Position numbers and translations under genes: made by a program
Shown: positions 47,552 to 59,103 of the stretch, in pieces
How the letters are laid out: each line of letters opens with the position of its first letter
Position numbering within the stretch: the stretch's first letter is position 1
The notes under the pieces: model-generated
The model's database searches: none
The model's input: the letters and a program-made list of their open reading frames with translations, nothing else
Told to the model about the DNA's origin: nothing
Assembly: GCA_007570785.1 (NCBI GenBank)
Contig: ML664161.1
Coordinates: 13,121,555-13,185,554, forward strand
Reading direction: 5' to 3'
DNA from: Antilocapra americana
Taxonomy: Eukaryota; Chordata; Mammalia; Artiodactyla; Antilocapridae
DNA: 64,000 nucleotides

Positions 47552-49848
47552 ATATCAGTTCAATGGCTCAGTCCTGTCCAGCTATTTGTGACTCCATGGA
47601 CTGCAGCACACCAGGCTTCCCTGTCCATCACCAGCTCCTGGATCTTATTCAAACTCATGTCCATCAAGTCGGTGATGCCATCCAACCATCTCATCTTCTG
47701 TCATCCCCTTCTCCCATATTCAATCTTTCCCAGAAACAGGGTCTTTTCCAATGAGTCAGTTCTTCACATCAGGTGGCCAAAGTATTGAAATTTCAGCTTC
47801 AGCATCAGTCCATCCAATGACTATTCAGGACTTATTTCCTTTAGGATGGACTGGTTGGATCTCCTTGCAGTACAAGGAACTCTCAAGAGTCTTCTCCAAT
47901 ACCACAGATAAAAAGCATCAATTATTTTGCACTCAACTTTCTATATAGTTCAATTCTCACATCCATACATGACCACTGGAACAAAACACAGCCTTGACTA
48001 GATGGACTTCTGCTGGCAAAGTAATATCTCTGTTTTTTAGTATGCTATCTAGGTTGGTCATAGCTTTTCTTCGAAAGAGAAATTGTATTTTAATTTCATG
48101 GCTGCAGTCACAATATGCAGAAATTTTGGAGCCCCCCAAAATGAAGTCTATCACTGTTTCCATTGTTTCCCCATCTATTTGTCATGATGTGATGGGACTG
48201 GATGCCATGATCTTAGTTTTCTGAATGTTGCATGGTAAGCCAGCTTTTCCTCTCTCTTCTTTCACTTTCATCAAGAGGCTTTTTAGCTCCTCTTCACTTT
48301 CTGCCTTAAGGGTGGTTTCATATACAAATCTGAGATTATCCACATTTCTCCCAGCAGCCTTGATTCCAGTTTGTGCTTCATCCAGTCTGGCATTCCACAA
48401 GAGGTAATCTGCACATAAGTTAAATAAGAAGGGTGACAATATACAGCCTTGAAATACTCCTTTTACTATTTGGAACCAGTCTGTTGTTCCATGTCCAGGT
48501 CTAACTGTTGCTTCTTGACTATATACAGATTTCTCAGGAGGCTGGTAAGGTGGTCTGGTATTCCCATCTCTTGAAGAACTTTCCAGTTTGATGTGATCTA
48601 CACAGTAAAAGGCTTTGGCATAGTCAATAAATTAGAAATAGATGTTTTTCTGGAACTCTCTTGCTTTTGATGATCCAACAGATGTTGGCAATTTGATCTC
48701 TGGTTCCTCTGCCTTTTCTAAATCCAGTTTGAACATCTGAAAGTTCATGATTCATGTACTGTTGAAGCCTGGCTTGGAAATTTTTGAGCATTATTTTGTT
48801 GGTGTGAATTGAGTGCAACTGTGCAGTAGTTTGAACATTCTTTAGCATTGTATTTCTTTGGAATTGGAATGAAAATTGAACTTTTCCAGTCCTGTGGCCA
48901 TTGCTGAGTTTTCCAAATTTGCTTGCATGTTGAATGCAGCACTTTCACAGCATCATCTTTTAGGATTTGAAACAGTTCAACTGGAATTCCATCACCTCCA
49001 CTAGCTTTGTTCATAGTGATGCTTCCTAAGGTCCAGTTGACTTCACATTCCAGGATGTCTGGCTCTTGGTGATTGATCACACCATCATTATTATCTGGGT
49101 CATGAAGATCTTTTTTGTTCTGTCCTTCTGTATATTCTTACCACCTCTTCTCAATATCTTCTACCTTTGTTATGTCCATACCATTTCTGTCCTTCTCTGT
49201 GCTCATCTTTGCATGACATGTTCCCTTATCTCTAATTTTCTTGAAGAGATCTCTAGTTTTTCCCATTCTGTTGCTTCCCTCTATTTCTTTGCATTGCTCA
49301 CTGAAGAAGGCTTTCTTATATCTCCTTACTATTTGTTGAATCTCTGCATTCAAATGGGTATATCTTTCCTTTTCTCCTTTGCCCTTAGCCTCTCTTCTCT
49401 TTCCAGGTATTTTTAAGGCCTCTTCAGACAACCATTTGGCTTTTTTCCATTTCTTTTCTCAGGGATGGTCTTTATCACTACCTACTGTACGATGTCACAA
49501 ACCTCTGTCCAGAGTTCTTCAGGCACTCTGTCTATCAGATCTAATCCCTTGAATCTTTTTGTCACTTCCACTGTATAACTGTAAGTGATTTGAATTTGGT
49601 CATACCTGAATGGTCTAGTGGTGTTCCCTGCTTTCTTCAATTAAGCCTTCATTTGGCTATGAGGAGTTCATGATCCAAGCCACAGTCAGTTCCCAGTCTT
49701 ATTTTTGCTGACTATCTAGAGATTGTCCATCTTTTGCTGCAAAGAATACAATCAATCTGATTTCAGTGTTGAGCATCTGGTGATGTCTATCTGTAGAGTC
49801 TTCTCTTGCATTGTTGAAATAGGGTATTTGCTATGACCACTGTTTCTC

Positions 49849-50115
49849 TTAGCAAAACTCTGTTAGATTTTGACCTATTTCATTCTGTACTCCAAGGCCA
49901 ATTTTGCCTGTTACTCCAGGTATCTCTCGACTTCCTACTTTTGCATTCCAGTCCCCTATAATGAAATGGACATCTTTTTTGCGTGTTAGTTCTAAAAGGT
50001 CTTGTAGGTCTTCATATAACTGTTCAACTTCAGCTTCTTTAGCATTGCTGATTGGAGCATGGGCTTGAATTATTGTGATATTGAATGGTTTTCCGTGGAA
50101 ACAAACAGAGATCAT
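49849..50115 (-). pseudogene. BovB endonuclease fragment with intact GDWNAKVG
   Basis: The 88-codon frame reads 'MISVCFHGKPFNITIIQAHA', 'YEDLQDLLELTRKKDVHF' and 'IIGDWNAKVGSREIPGVTG', ending in 'NLTEFC'. It is the middle of the APE-type domain that makes the first nick. The frame is broken on both sides. Confidence 0.85.
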
Positions 50116-50261
50116 TCTGTCGTTTTTGAGATTGCATCCAAGTACTTCATCTTGACTCTTTTGTTGACTATGATGGCTACTTCATTTCATCTAAGGGAAT
50201 CTTGCCCATGGTAGTAGATACAATGATCTAGATCTGAGTTAAATTCACCCATTCCAGTCAG

Positions 50262-50416
50262 TTTTAGTTCAGTTCAGTTCAGTCACTCAGTCACGTGCAA
50301 CTCTTTGCGACCCCATGGACTGCAACATGCCAGGCCTCCCTGTCCATAATCAACTCCTGGAGTTACTCAGACTCATGTCCATTGAATTGGTGATACCATC
50401 CAACTATTTTAGTTCA
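50262..50416 (-). mobile_element. BovB 3' tail inserted in BovB, 10-bp target duplication
   Basis: 'ttttagttca' at 50262-50271 and 50407-50416 flanks 135 bp of reversed BovB end ('gttcagttcagtcactcagt', 'cgaccccatggactgcaaca'). The host BovB text 'cagtc[c]attttagttcactgat' is continuous once the insert is removed. Confidence 0.92.
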
Positions 50417-51376
50417 CTGATCCCTAAAATGTCGATATTCATTCTTGCCATCTCCTGTTTGACCACTTCCAATTTACCTTGATTCATAGACCTAACATTC
50501 CAGGTTCCTATATGATATTTTTCTTTACAGCATCAGACTTTACTTCCATCATCAATCACATCCACAGCTGGGCGCTGTTTTTGCTTTGGCTCCATCTCTT
50601 CATTCTTTCTGGAGTTAGTTCTCCACTGATCTCCAGTAGCATACTGGGCACCTACCAACCTGGGAATTCATCTTTCAGTATCCTATCTTTTTTTCTTTTC
50701 ATACTATTCATGGGGTTCTCAAGGCAAGAACACTGAAGTGGTTTGTCATTCACTTCTCCAGTGGACCATGTTTTGTCAGAACTTTCCACCATGGCCTGTC
50801 CATCTTGGGTGGCCTTACACAGTATGGCCCATAGTTTCTTTGAGTTAGACAAGGCTGAGGTCCATGTGATCAGATTAGTTAGTTTTCTATGATTGTGGTT
50901 TTCAGTCTGTCTGCCTTCTGATGGATAAGGATAAGAGATTTATGGAAGCTTCCCGATGGGGGAGACTGACTGAAGGAGAAATTGGGACTTGTTCTGATGG
51001 GTGGGGCTATGCTCAGTAAATCTTTAATGCAATTTTGTTAATGAGTTTGGCTGTGTTCCCTCCCTTTTGTTTGACCTGAGGTCAAACTATGGGAGAGGTA
51101 ATGAAGATTATGGTGACCTCTTTCAAGAGGTCCCATGCAGGCACTGTTGCATTCAGTGCCCCCGGCCCTGCAATAGGCCACTGCCAACCTAGGCCTCTGC
51201 CAGAGACTCCTGGACACTCATGGGCAATTCTGAGCCATCACTTGTGGGGTCACTGCTCCTGTCTCCTGGGTCCTGGTGCATACAAGGTTTTGTTTGTGCC
51301 TTCCAAGAGTCTGTTTCCCCAGTCCTGTGTAAATTCTGGTGGCTCTATGGTAGAGATAATGGTTACCCCAAGCGAT

Positions 51377-51960
51377 AAGCATTTCCAATAGTTCTGAGTT
51401 ATTTTGCCCATTTGCTGACACAACACAGAGAAAGTTAAAGACATAAATAATTTACTATCTATTACTATCTTTGGGCCCAGAGGTTTATTTCTCCCTTTTA
51501 TACCATGGGATTTACAAAAGCAAATTAAAAGAGCCACAATAACATAGTATTTGTTAGTTTAAATATTAATTTCAAGTCCACTACATCTAATTTTTCATAA
51601 TAAACCTTGTTTCAACCCGTGTCTTAAGGGGAAAATGAGAATCAGAAGATATAAAGAGACTACACCACACAATTGCACAAAATTCCTATTTGAGTCAGAC
51701 AACATAGTCTATAATGTGAAAATAATTTATGGGTCTTTTGTTTATTTCTTTTCTGTGTCTAACACTGAAGAGAATTTATTTTTTAATGCAGAGTTTCCCA
51801 TACACACATTTCATTTATTCATTTTCATATTATTTATCAGTGATTTGGTATAAAATATTAAAATGGACAAATAAAAATAAAAATTATGAAACATTCATTT
51901 TTGCCCTGAGGTATTCATGATGCTAAATATGGCTAATAAAAATAATGATTTATATCATAA
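51377..51960. other. Unassigned AT-rich DNA
   Basis: Two overlapping forward frames (51635-51853, 51729-51920) are hydrophobic by AT bias and show no family signature. Confidence 0.4.
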
Positions 51961-52170
51961 ATTAAGCATAGTGTGTATATGCCAGGTACACACTTTTACA
52001 TGTATTAATTCATTCAATCTCAAAGTATTACTATGAGAAAGGTACTGCTATTATCCACATTTTTCAAATGGAGAAAGAGAAGGACAGAGAACTTAAAAGC
52101 CCAAACATTTAATAACATTTTCAAAGAAAAGCATTAGGTAAATATAAATTCCAAAACTGCAGTTACCTTT
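51961..52170 (-). repeat. MIR remnant
   Basis: 'tatatgccaggtacacactt', 'tacatgtattaattcattca', 'tattatccacatttttcaaa' and 'gagaaggacagagaac' are in reversed MIR order. Confidence 0.75.
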
Positions 52171-52379
52171 TTTTTTTTCCTTTTTCTTGAAATCAACATA
52201 CAGGTTTCAAAATCTTACTGCAAAATCCTGTACAGATTATTTTGCAAAATCATCACTATGACTATTGCCTGTAAATAACTTCCTTAAAATTCAAACAGAA
52301 GCACTAACATCTTAGCAATTTCCTGTTTCCATTCTGTCTTTCTGATCTCAAGGAGAGAGCAGTAAGCAGTGACTTGAAG

Positions 52380-52660
52380 ATCTTAGTTCCCTACCCAGGG
52401 ATTGAACCCAGGTAGCTTGAATGAAGAATCTGCTTGCAATGCAGGAGACCCCAGTTTGATCCCTTGGTCAGGAAGATCCACTGAAGAAGAGAATGGCAAC
52501 TCATTCCAGTATTTTTGCCTGAGAAATCCCATGGAAATAGGAGCCTGGTGGGCTATAGTCCATGTGGTCACAAAGAGTCAGATGCAACTGAAGCAACTTA
52601 GCATGCACAACCTGGATGAAAACTAGAAATCCTAGCCATTAGACCAGCAAGTGCTACAAG
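52380..52660 (-). mobile_element. tRNA-Glu type SINE head split by a Bov-tA
   Basis: 'gatcttagttccctacccag' with 'ggattgaacccaggtagctt' on the left and 'tcctagccattagaccagca' on the right are the two ends of one reversed SINE head, as at 45280-45388. The Bov-tA lies between them. Confidence 0.7.
52415..52612 (+). mobile_element. Bov-tA SINE nested in an older SINE
   Basis: 'gaagaatctgcttgcaatgc', 'agagaatggcaactcattcc', 'aggagcctggtgggctatag' and 'tcacaaagagtcagatgcaa' form a nearly complete plus-strand Bov-tA. Confidence 0.88.
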
Positions 52661-53115
52661 ACAAAAGCAAACTCCCTCTGGCTCTTGCCCCCATTTGAAA
52701 GCAAGAATGTTTCAAGGAGGGAAAAACTGTAAATACAGGTACAAAGTTCATTAGAGACACAGCACAACAGGTGGGAGAGCACACAAAGTAAAAGCTCATT
52801 TAGTTAAGACAGAAGCAAAGCAGAGATACACACCTGAAGAGAAAAATTGTGGGCATCCTCCCTAATAAGGAGCAGCATTATAAAGAGGCAGTTAAGTCCT
52901 GTTTACCTCACCACTGACTGATTAGAACATCACACACCTTGCAGTCCTTACCCCAAATTTTACCTCAACCCTAAACCATTAGGGAGCAGGATTTTTGACC
53001 GCAAGCCACCAGTTCTCCATGCTTGGCCCTGCAATAAACCTTTCTCTGATCCACACTCTCATGTTTGGGTCTGTTTAACCTCACTACACATCAGACACAC
53101 AAACTTGCATTTGAT
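52661..53115 (+). mobile_element. Candidate solo LTR (polyadenylation-signal end visible)
   Basis: The segment is less AT-rich than its flanks. It ends 'tggccctgcaataaaccttt', 'ctctgatccacactctcatg', 'ctcactacacatcagacaca', a layout typical of R-U5 in gammaretrovirus-like LTRs (AATAAA then a CT-rich block). No gag, pol or env frame is nearby. The 5' limit is approximate. Confidence 0.5.
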
Positions 53116-53329
53116 AACAAATCCATGGCTTTGAAAAATTATCTTAGGAAACTTGGGGTAGAAAACAAACATCTCAATCTGATAAAGAATATCCATTGGG
53201 GGGTAAATAGCCAATAGCAAACCTCATAATCAATTGAATACTTTCTCTGGAGATTAGAACTGTGATATAAAATTGATATTTATGGCAAGAAAGAAACATT
53301 TGAACATAAAATATTCTTCTCTGTCCTTT

Positions 53330-53700
53330 GGCCTCTCCTTTCCCCCCACTGTACTTTGTGTATCTACATTGAACAAAGCTTCCCTATAGGCAAGAATATC
53401 TGCTCAGCCATAAACAGTAATATTCTCTTAGCATCAACAAGACAACTCCTTAAAGATAACATTTCTTCTTGAGCTTGAAAACAGTCATATGACTCACCAC
53501 CATGGAGCTCAAATCTATATTATGTTAATTATCAATAATATGTCATTAAATGTACAGTCTGTCTCAAAAAAAAAACATATAAATTGTGTCTTGACTTCTA
53601 ACAGATGAAACGGTTCTCAGAGCTTTCTGAGATGCTCTTCTTGGGTTATAATCCTCATTTTGGCTCAACTCTTTTTTTACATCAGCTGATTAAATTTCTG
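53330..53700 (+). mobile_element. LTR-like repeat, relative of 46600-46790
   Basis: 'tctcttagcatcaacaagac', 'ttatcaataatatgtcatta', 'ggttctcagagctttctgag' and 'gttataatcctcattttggc' suggest an LTR. It shares the first part with 46600-46790. No coding sequence. Confidence 0.45.
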
Positions 53701-54345
53701 TCCACAGAACCAAAAAAGGACATCTACATTGAGGTAGAAATTGTTAGGCTGTTAGTGTAAGAACTCTGAGACCTTGGTCTGTTTCAGTAAACATACTGTT
53801 CCATTAACCTAAAACTATACTCTTTATCCCAAATTCCTGGCTCTCAGAGGAATGTGTCTGGTCCGACAAATGATCAGCACTCAGATCCAGGAGAGGGTAG
53901 TAATTAACTTTTGTTCCATATGCCTGAGGGAAAAATAATTGGTGATCATTAATCTTTAGCCCATACATCTGGTACATTGTAAAATGGTTGGGGGTCATGA
54001 GAAAATGGCACGGATGGTAACTTTATGTCTTAGAAAACTAAGAACCTGAGGATCAAAATAAGCCATAAAAATGTCAAGTTAAACATCATGACCTTTAAGC
54101 TGACTGATTAGAAATGACATATGTTAAAAAGAACCAATCAAATGTGTATAAATCAATACTAGTAATGATATAAACTACTGTAAGTCCCACTTTTTCAGGG
54201 CACTTTACACCCTCTCTATGCTGAAAGCCTTGTACTTTCTCTCTGAAATAAATCCTGTTTGCTTGCTACCATGAGTGTTTGCATGTTTGCAAAGCTCATT
54301 CTTCAGCTCCAGGAACAAGAACTCGGATATCTGTTTCATTGCAAC
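53701..54345 (+). mobile_element. Candidate LTR with TATA-like and AATAAA elements
   Basis: Near the 3' side are 'gatataaactactgtaag' (TATA-like, about 54168), 'tactttctctctgaaataaa' (AATAAA at about 54246) and a terminal 'cttcagctccaggaacaaga'. The spacing of these sites, about 80 bp, fits an LTR U3-R. There is no internal retroviral frame; limits are approximate. Confidence 0.5.
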
Positions 54346-54449
54346 CACTTCTATTAAAAACTCTTACTGGGTGACCTAGTCTGTTCAGTAAGGCAAAAGG
54401 CCAAATAGTCACAGAATTGCTACAGAAAATGTGGTTTAAAAAGTCCAAA

Positions 54450-55720
54450 GTGATGGAAATAAACAAATTTATCAAGGTAGTTGTATATAAAGACTATATA
54501 AAAAATGCTCATTTTACATACCAGTAGTAGAAATTATAAATTAAAAAACATATTTTACAATAGTATTTTTAATGCAAATACTCAGCTCCAGTACTTTGGC
54601 CACCATGTGAAGAGCCAATTCATTGGAAAAGACTCCAATGCTGGGAAAGATTGAGGGCAGGAGGAGAAGGGGGTGACAGATGATGAGATGGTTGGATGGC
54701 ATCACTGACTCAATGGATAACAGTTTGAGCAAACTCTGGGAAATGATGAAGGACAGGGAAGCCTGGTGTGTTGCAGTCCATAGAGTCACAAAGAGTTGGA
54801 CACAACTTAGCTACTGACCACCAACAACAGAAATATAGCTACCAAAAATGAGAAACTGAAACAGGATTAAAAAATTAAATAAACAAAAAGCTAAATTAGG
54901 TTCTTACTTTGTAAAACAAAATAACTTACAGATATCAATTTATTTAATTGATCTGTATATGCAGTGTGATTTAAATTTTTTGAAAATTTTATTGCTGCTT
55001 TTACAAAGAAATTTACTAGCTGATTTTAAAATTTATAAGCGTATGCAAAGGTCAAGAATGGTTGAAAAATATTTAAGAAAAAAAATGAAGCAAAAGGAAT
55101 ATCTGAAGTTAAGATCTATTGTAAAACTGAAGTGATTAAGACTGTGCTATTTGTGTATGAATAGATAAACTCTCCAGGGAAGAGAACAGCTTCCAGGAAT
55201 CCAAGGAGAAAGTGAAATACAAAGGAAGAAAACTCGGTGTTTTGAATAAAAGGCAATGGGTCATTTGGACTAGAGTACAGATAAAATGAACAGGATGAAA
55301 ACTCTAAAATTCTATTAGAAAGCTTTGGAACAACCACAATTCTCCTATGATATTGACAGGATGTATCAATTGGTAGAATAATATGGTGAAACAAAAAAAT
55401 TTAGAGAAGTGTTTGGAGCTACCTCCAAACACAGAAATAAGTTATGACCCAAAAATTCTACATACAGGTATATAACTAATAGAGTTGCATACACATGTTT
55501 TCTTAAAGACAAATACTATAATGTTTATAGCAGCACAAATTAAACTAGCCCTGAACTTGAAACTACTCAAATGCCGATCAGTAGTAGAAGGGATAAAATA
55601 GAATATATATTTTACACAAGTATATGCCGTTTGAGAAAACTCTACCAGCTACAGAGAGTCTGGCATATAAACTTTTACATATATATTATATTATAATAAA
55701 GGAATTCTTAAAAAGATTTT
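54450..55720 (+). mobile_element. Old L1 ORF2 remnant, split by BovB
   Basis: After the BovB, 'gctgattttaaaatttataa', 'gtaaaactgaagtgattaag', 'atgacccaaaaattctacat' and 'gtttatagcagcacaaatta' follow L1 ORF2 in order, with many breaks. Confidence 0.6.
54582..54825 (+). mobile_element. BovB 3' UTR, 5'-truncated
   Basis: 'cagctccagtactttggcca', 'ggaaaagactccaatgctgg', 'gatggcatcactgactcaat' and 'cacaaagagttggacacaac' are the BovB end. The 82-codon reverse frame across it is not a gene. Confidence 0.9.
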
Positions 55721-57744
55721 AAAAAGAAAAGCCATCACCTGTATGGCTTAAAATCTCCAAATTCTGAAACAAAACCCACAAGCTTGAGCTCATAAGTTAA
55801 AGTGATTTAAAGAAAATTAAAAATTTAAATTAAAGCATAATACTCTTTTATTAATCTAATTTTATTTCCGACATGTTAATAGAATGGTTTTATTAAAAAT
55901 CGCTTAAAGCATTTGCATATTTATGCAATTCTAGCAATGAACTTGTAAATTCATTGCTGCCAGTGTTTGCCACCTGGCAGGCACTGATTCTATAGAAGAA
56001 AACATGTAACAGAATCACCCAACAATTATATATAATTTTTACGCCCTCTAATCAAATATTACTACTGTAGATACTCTGTGTCTCTATGGAAAATTTAAAA
56101 CTTAAATGTCTAAATTAAAGCATTTAGTTAAATGCCTCAATTTAAAAAATGCATTTTGGGTCACTGTGATATCCTTTTTCACCCCATATCTTAGACAATA
56201 GTTTTGAACTACTTATGCCATTCTCATGTCTCCACTCTCATTGCTGTGTCTAAGAACAAGATTGAAGTATATATGTCATATTCCTCTGAAAGTTTTTAGT
56301 GAATTCCAATATCAATCCAAGGGCACATGCGACAAAATGAAATGGATCTTCAAGTCTCCCTGCCCACATTTTGCCATGGTGTCTCAGTGCCCTGTCCCAC
56401 CCCTACCTCCCCACATACACGCACCTATTCAAGGCCACTGCCAGTCGTTCTGTGTCCTCCTGGCCCATGGAGGAATCATCCTGAGCAAGCCCTCCAGGAG
56501 CCATGTCAAACTCATTCTGACCTTCCTGCCAATAAAACTTGCCACTTTTTTTCCATTTCACTCTCTCAGAACCAAGTGTACTTTCCAAAGGAGTAGCTAA
56601 AAGTTATCTGATCTATAATTATATATACACACACACACAATAGCCCCTGCTTCTCTATCCAGGGAAATGTAGCTCCCACAATAGTCCTCTTGAGACTAGG
56701 CTTTCACTTTAAAGCATGATGCTAATGATAGCCTCATGGCTAATGGCTAATGATAGCCATTAGACTTATTGGAACATTTGTGGAAGAGTTTTTGTGGGTA
56801 TAAAGAGACGCTCAGTGCCCTTCTAAGAAGTCTTCTCATGCAAGTATCTAGTCTATGGCAGGTCTTGTGCAATCCATTGTCATATCATCATATTTCAGTA
56901 TTTACCATACTCTCTCTAAAAAACAGTCAAATAGATCTCAAAAACTGACAAGGTTAAAATATTTAATAAACAGCTTTGAATAGCAATTGTTTAGAACTGG
57001 ACAGTGAAAGGTTAGCCACTTTAATTTCCTATAGCATGGAAATTTATGTATTTCCTTTTAATTTTCTATTTTATATTAATTAATTTACATCAATCTGTAT
57101 TTTGTGAGTCTGATTATTTGAAAATTTATTCCACTGGATCCTATTTTTCCAGTTTTATTTCTCTAATATAGTCTATAAATACCAAGCTTATTGGAAAGTT
57201 CTGACCTTTGAAATTAATAACTCCCTTTTAAATAATTGATCAGAGTATTCTAATATCTCAAAGAATGTTGGGTATAAGTCTTATTCACAATATTTGGGAT
57301 GGCAAAATACCAAGGTAATTCTCTATCCTTTTTAATTAAAAACATAATAGAACTAAAAAGAAAAAATTTGTACCAAGATCTTCCTATAGAAAGGCAAAAC
57401 TGTCAAGTTAAGCAAAAAAGAAAAAAAAACTCTCCATTCTTGTTATGACATTTTCTCAGCACCCAGTGAATACAGTGAATATGAAAACTAGTTTCTTTGA
57501 AAATCTCATCTATTTTATAAAGTTACTTAAGATTTCATGGGAATTTTCAATTGAATATAATCAAAGGGATAAAAATGGTATAGATATAACTCAGCAGTTG
57601 TTTTAGTGCATGAATACTCTAAAGGTCTTATTTACTTAGAAGGGCATTCACTTTCTTATATTTAAAATACCAAAGAAGAAGGTACAACATATATGCTGCA
57701 AACACATTTTGTATTATTGAAGAAGCCATAGAAACTCTCCTGGA
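55721..57744. other. Unassigned 2-kb stretch with a less AT-rich patch
   Basis: No transposon recognised. 56226-56600 is open for 124 codons in one forward frame, 89 in another and 61 on the reverse. Openness in several frames argues against a real exon, and no domain is recognised. A (CA)n-like run lies at 56618-56640. Confidence 0.45.
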
Positions 57745-57888
57745 TGGGTGACATGCATACTCAGTCTCTTCAGGCATGTCTGACTCTTTGCAACCCTGTG
57801 GACTGTAGTCCACTAGGCTCCTCTGTCCATGGGATTTTCCAGCCAAAGATACTGGAGTGGGTTGCCATTTCCTCCTCTAGGGGGATGG
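57745..57888 (-). mobile_element. Bov-tA SINE fragment
   Basis: 'catactcagtctcttcaggc', 'ctctttgcaaccctgtggac', 'tccactaggctcctctgtcc' and 'ggagtgggttgccatttcct' form the reversed SINE body; the tRNA-like head is absent. Confidence 0.85.
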
Positions 57889-58443
57889 GTAATATAGATA
57901 GGAAGTAAACCAAGGTCACTGGGGACTAATGTTGTGACCTTGTGTCAAGTGTGAGACAGGAGCTGTATCTGGAGAGAGAAATTACAAGAATCTGTCAATG
58001 AGACAAGTTCTGGGAAAAACAAGGTACCGTGGAACCAGTGGAGGCATGAAACAGGAAATTCCAAAAATACTATCGAATGAAACCAGCAAATAGCAGGAAA
58101 ATATATGAAATACTAGCACTCTAAATGAACTAATAGAAGCCAAAAAACTCAAAGCATTTATTATATGATTATATCAGCTATATTTCCCTATGTTTCCTTC
58201 TCTTTCGTCCTCTCTCATGTATCCCTAAGTATATTTTTTAAGCCCTTTAAAAGTAGGCATATGAAAGAAGTAGTAGTGTTACTATTACTTCTAAACTTCC
58301 ATAAAAAAAGGTAAAAAGATTTGTTAGAGAGGAGTACTGAAAGGATGTTTTAGGTTTAGAGTTTATTTTTGCATGATGAGGAGAAAAAGTAGTGTAGGAA
58401 AAAAAGTCGGAGGAAGGATTTAGTAAAAGTGCAGAGAAATTTA
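57889..58443. other. Unassigned DNA
   Basis: Nothing recognised. Confidence 0.4.
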
Positions 58444-58597
58444 AAGAGGATGAGATGGTTGGATGGCATCACCGTCTCTATGGACATGAGTTTGAGCAAG
58501 CTCCAGTGGTTGGTGATGGACAGGCAAGCCTGGCATGCTGAAGTCCATGGGGTCCAAAGAGTTGGACATGACTGACTAAGTGATGAACTGAACTACT
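58444..58597 (+). mobile_element. BovB 3' end, 5'-truncated
   Basis: 'gaggatgagatggttggatg', 'ggacaggcaagcctggcatg' and 'aagagttggacatgactgac', with 'gatgaactgaact' at the very end, match the BovB terminus including its short repeated tail. Confidence 0.88.
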
Positions 58598-58878
58598 CTG
58601 ATTTGGATGTTAAAAAATTCTGACCTAAACCAGATCACCCCCTCGATGAATTAGAATATAAGCCTCACTGAGTTCTTTGAAATTTAAGTTGGCCAAAATG
58701 GAAACTGACCTCTGTTGAGAAAATACAGTTTCCTTCAGATGGCACCCTTGAAATTTGCCAGAAGAAACCACAAAACAGGAAACATAGGCAAAGACTGCAC
58801 AATGTCTCCCTGTGTCCATATAAATTTTTGCCACTTTCAGTGGCTTGATGACATTTCACATGAATTCACAACTGCGAT
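58598..58878. other. Unassigned DNA
   Basis: Overlapping short frames on both strands, with no recognised product. Confidence 0.35.
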
Positions 58879-59103
58879 GCCCATGTGTGCTCAGTAGCTT
58901 CAGTTGAGTCTGACTCTGAGACTCCCTACAGACTGTAGTCTGCCAGGCTCCTCTGTCCATGGGATTTTCCAGGGAAGAATACCGGAATGGGGTGCCATGC
59001 CCTTCTCCAGGGGATCTTCCTAACCCAGAGAGCAAACCCACGACTCTTGTGTCTCCTGCATTTCAGGCAGATTCTTTACTGCTGAGCCATGAGGGAAGCC
59101 CCT
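58879..59103 (-). mobile_element. Bov-tA SINE, near complete
   Basis: 'gtgtgctcagtagcttcagt', 'gccaggctcctctgtccatg', 'ttctccaggggatcttccta' and 'gagccatgagggaagcccc' form a reversed Bov-tA with head and body. Confidence 0.9.

Larger units (their letters stand above)
47552..51376 (-). mobile_element. BovB LINE, near full length (3.8 kb), with nested BovB tail
   Basis: This is the second long reversed BovB. The 3' end is at about 47552 ('cagttcaatggctcagtcc'), RT frames are at 47957-48163, 48182-48439 and 48745-49080, an upstream frame is at 49138-49431, the endonuclease is at 49849-50115 and the 5' region runs to about 51376. The RT palm motif reads 'RFVYET' in place of YADD, so the catalytic Asp pair is lost. 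The endonuclease keeps GDWNAKVG. Frames do not join, so it is inactive. A separate BovB end is inserted at 50272-50406. Confidence 0.93.

Noticed and set aside
46600..54345. A provirus bounded by LTR-like copies at 46600 and 53400
   Set aside because: The interval is filled by BovB, MIR and SINE sequence; no gag, pol or env text is present, so the two copies are separate insertions.
56226..56600. Possible exon of 124 codons
   Set aside because: No splice context or domain seen, and the patch is open in several frames at once, which points to composition.
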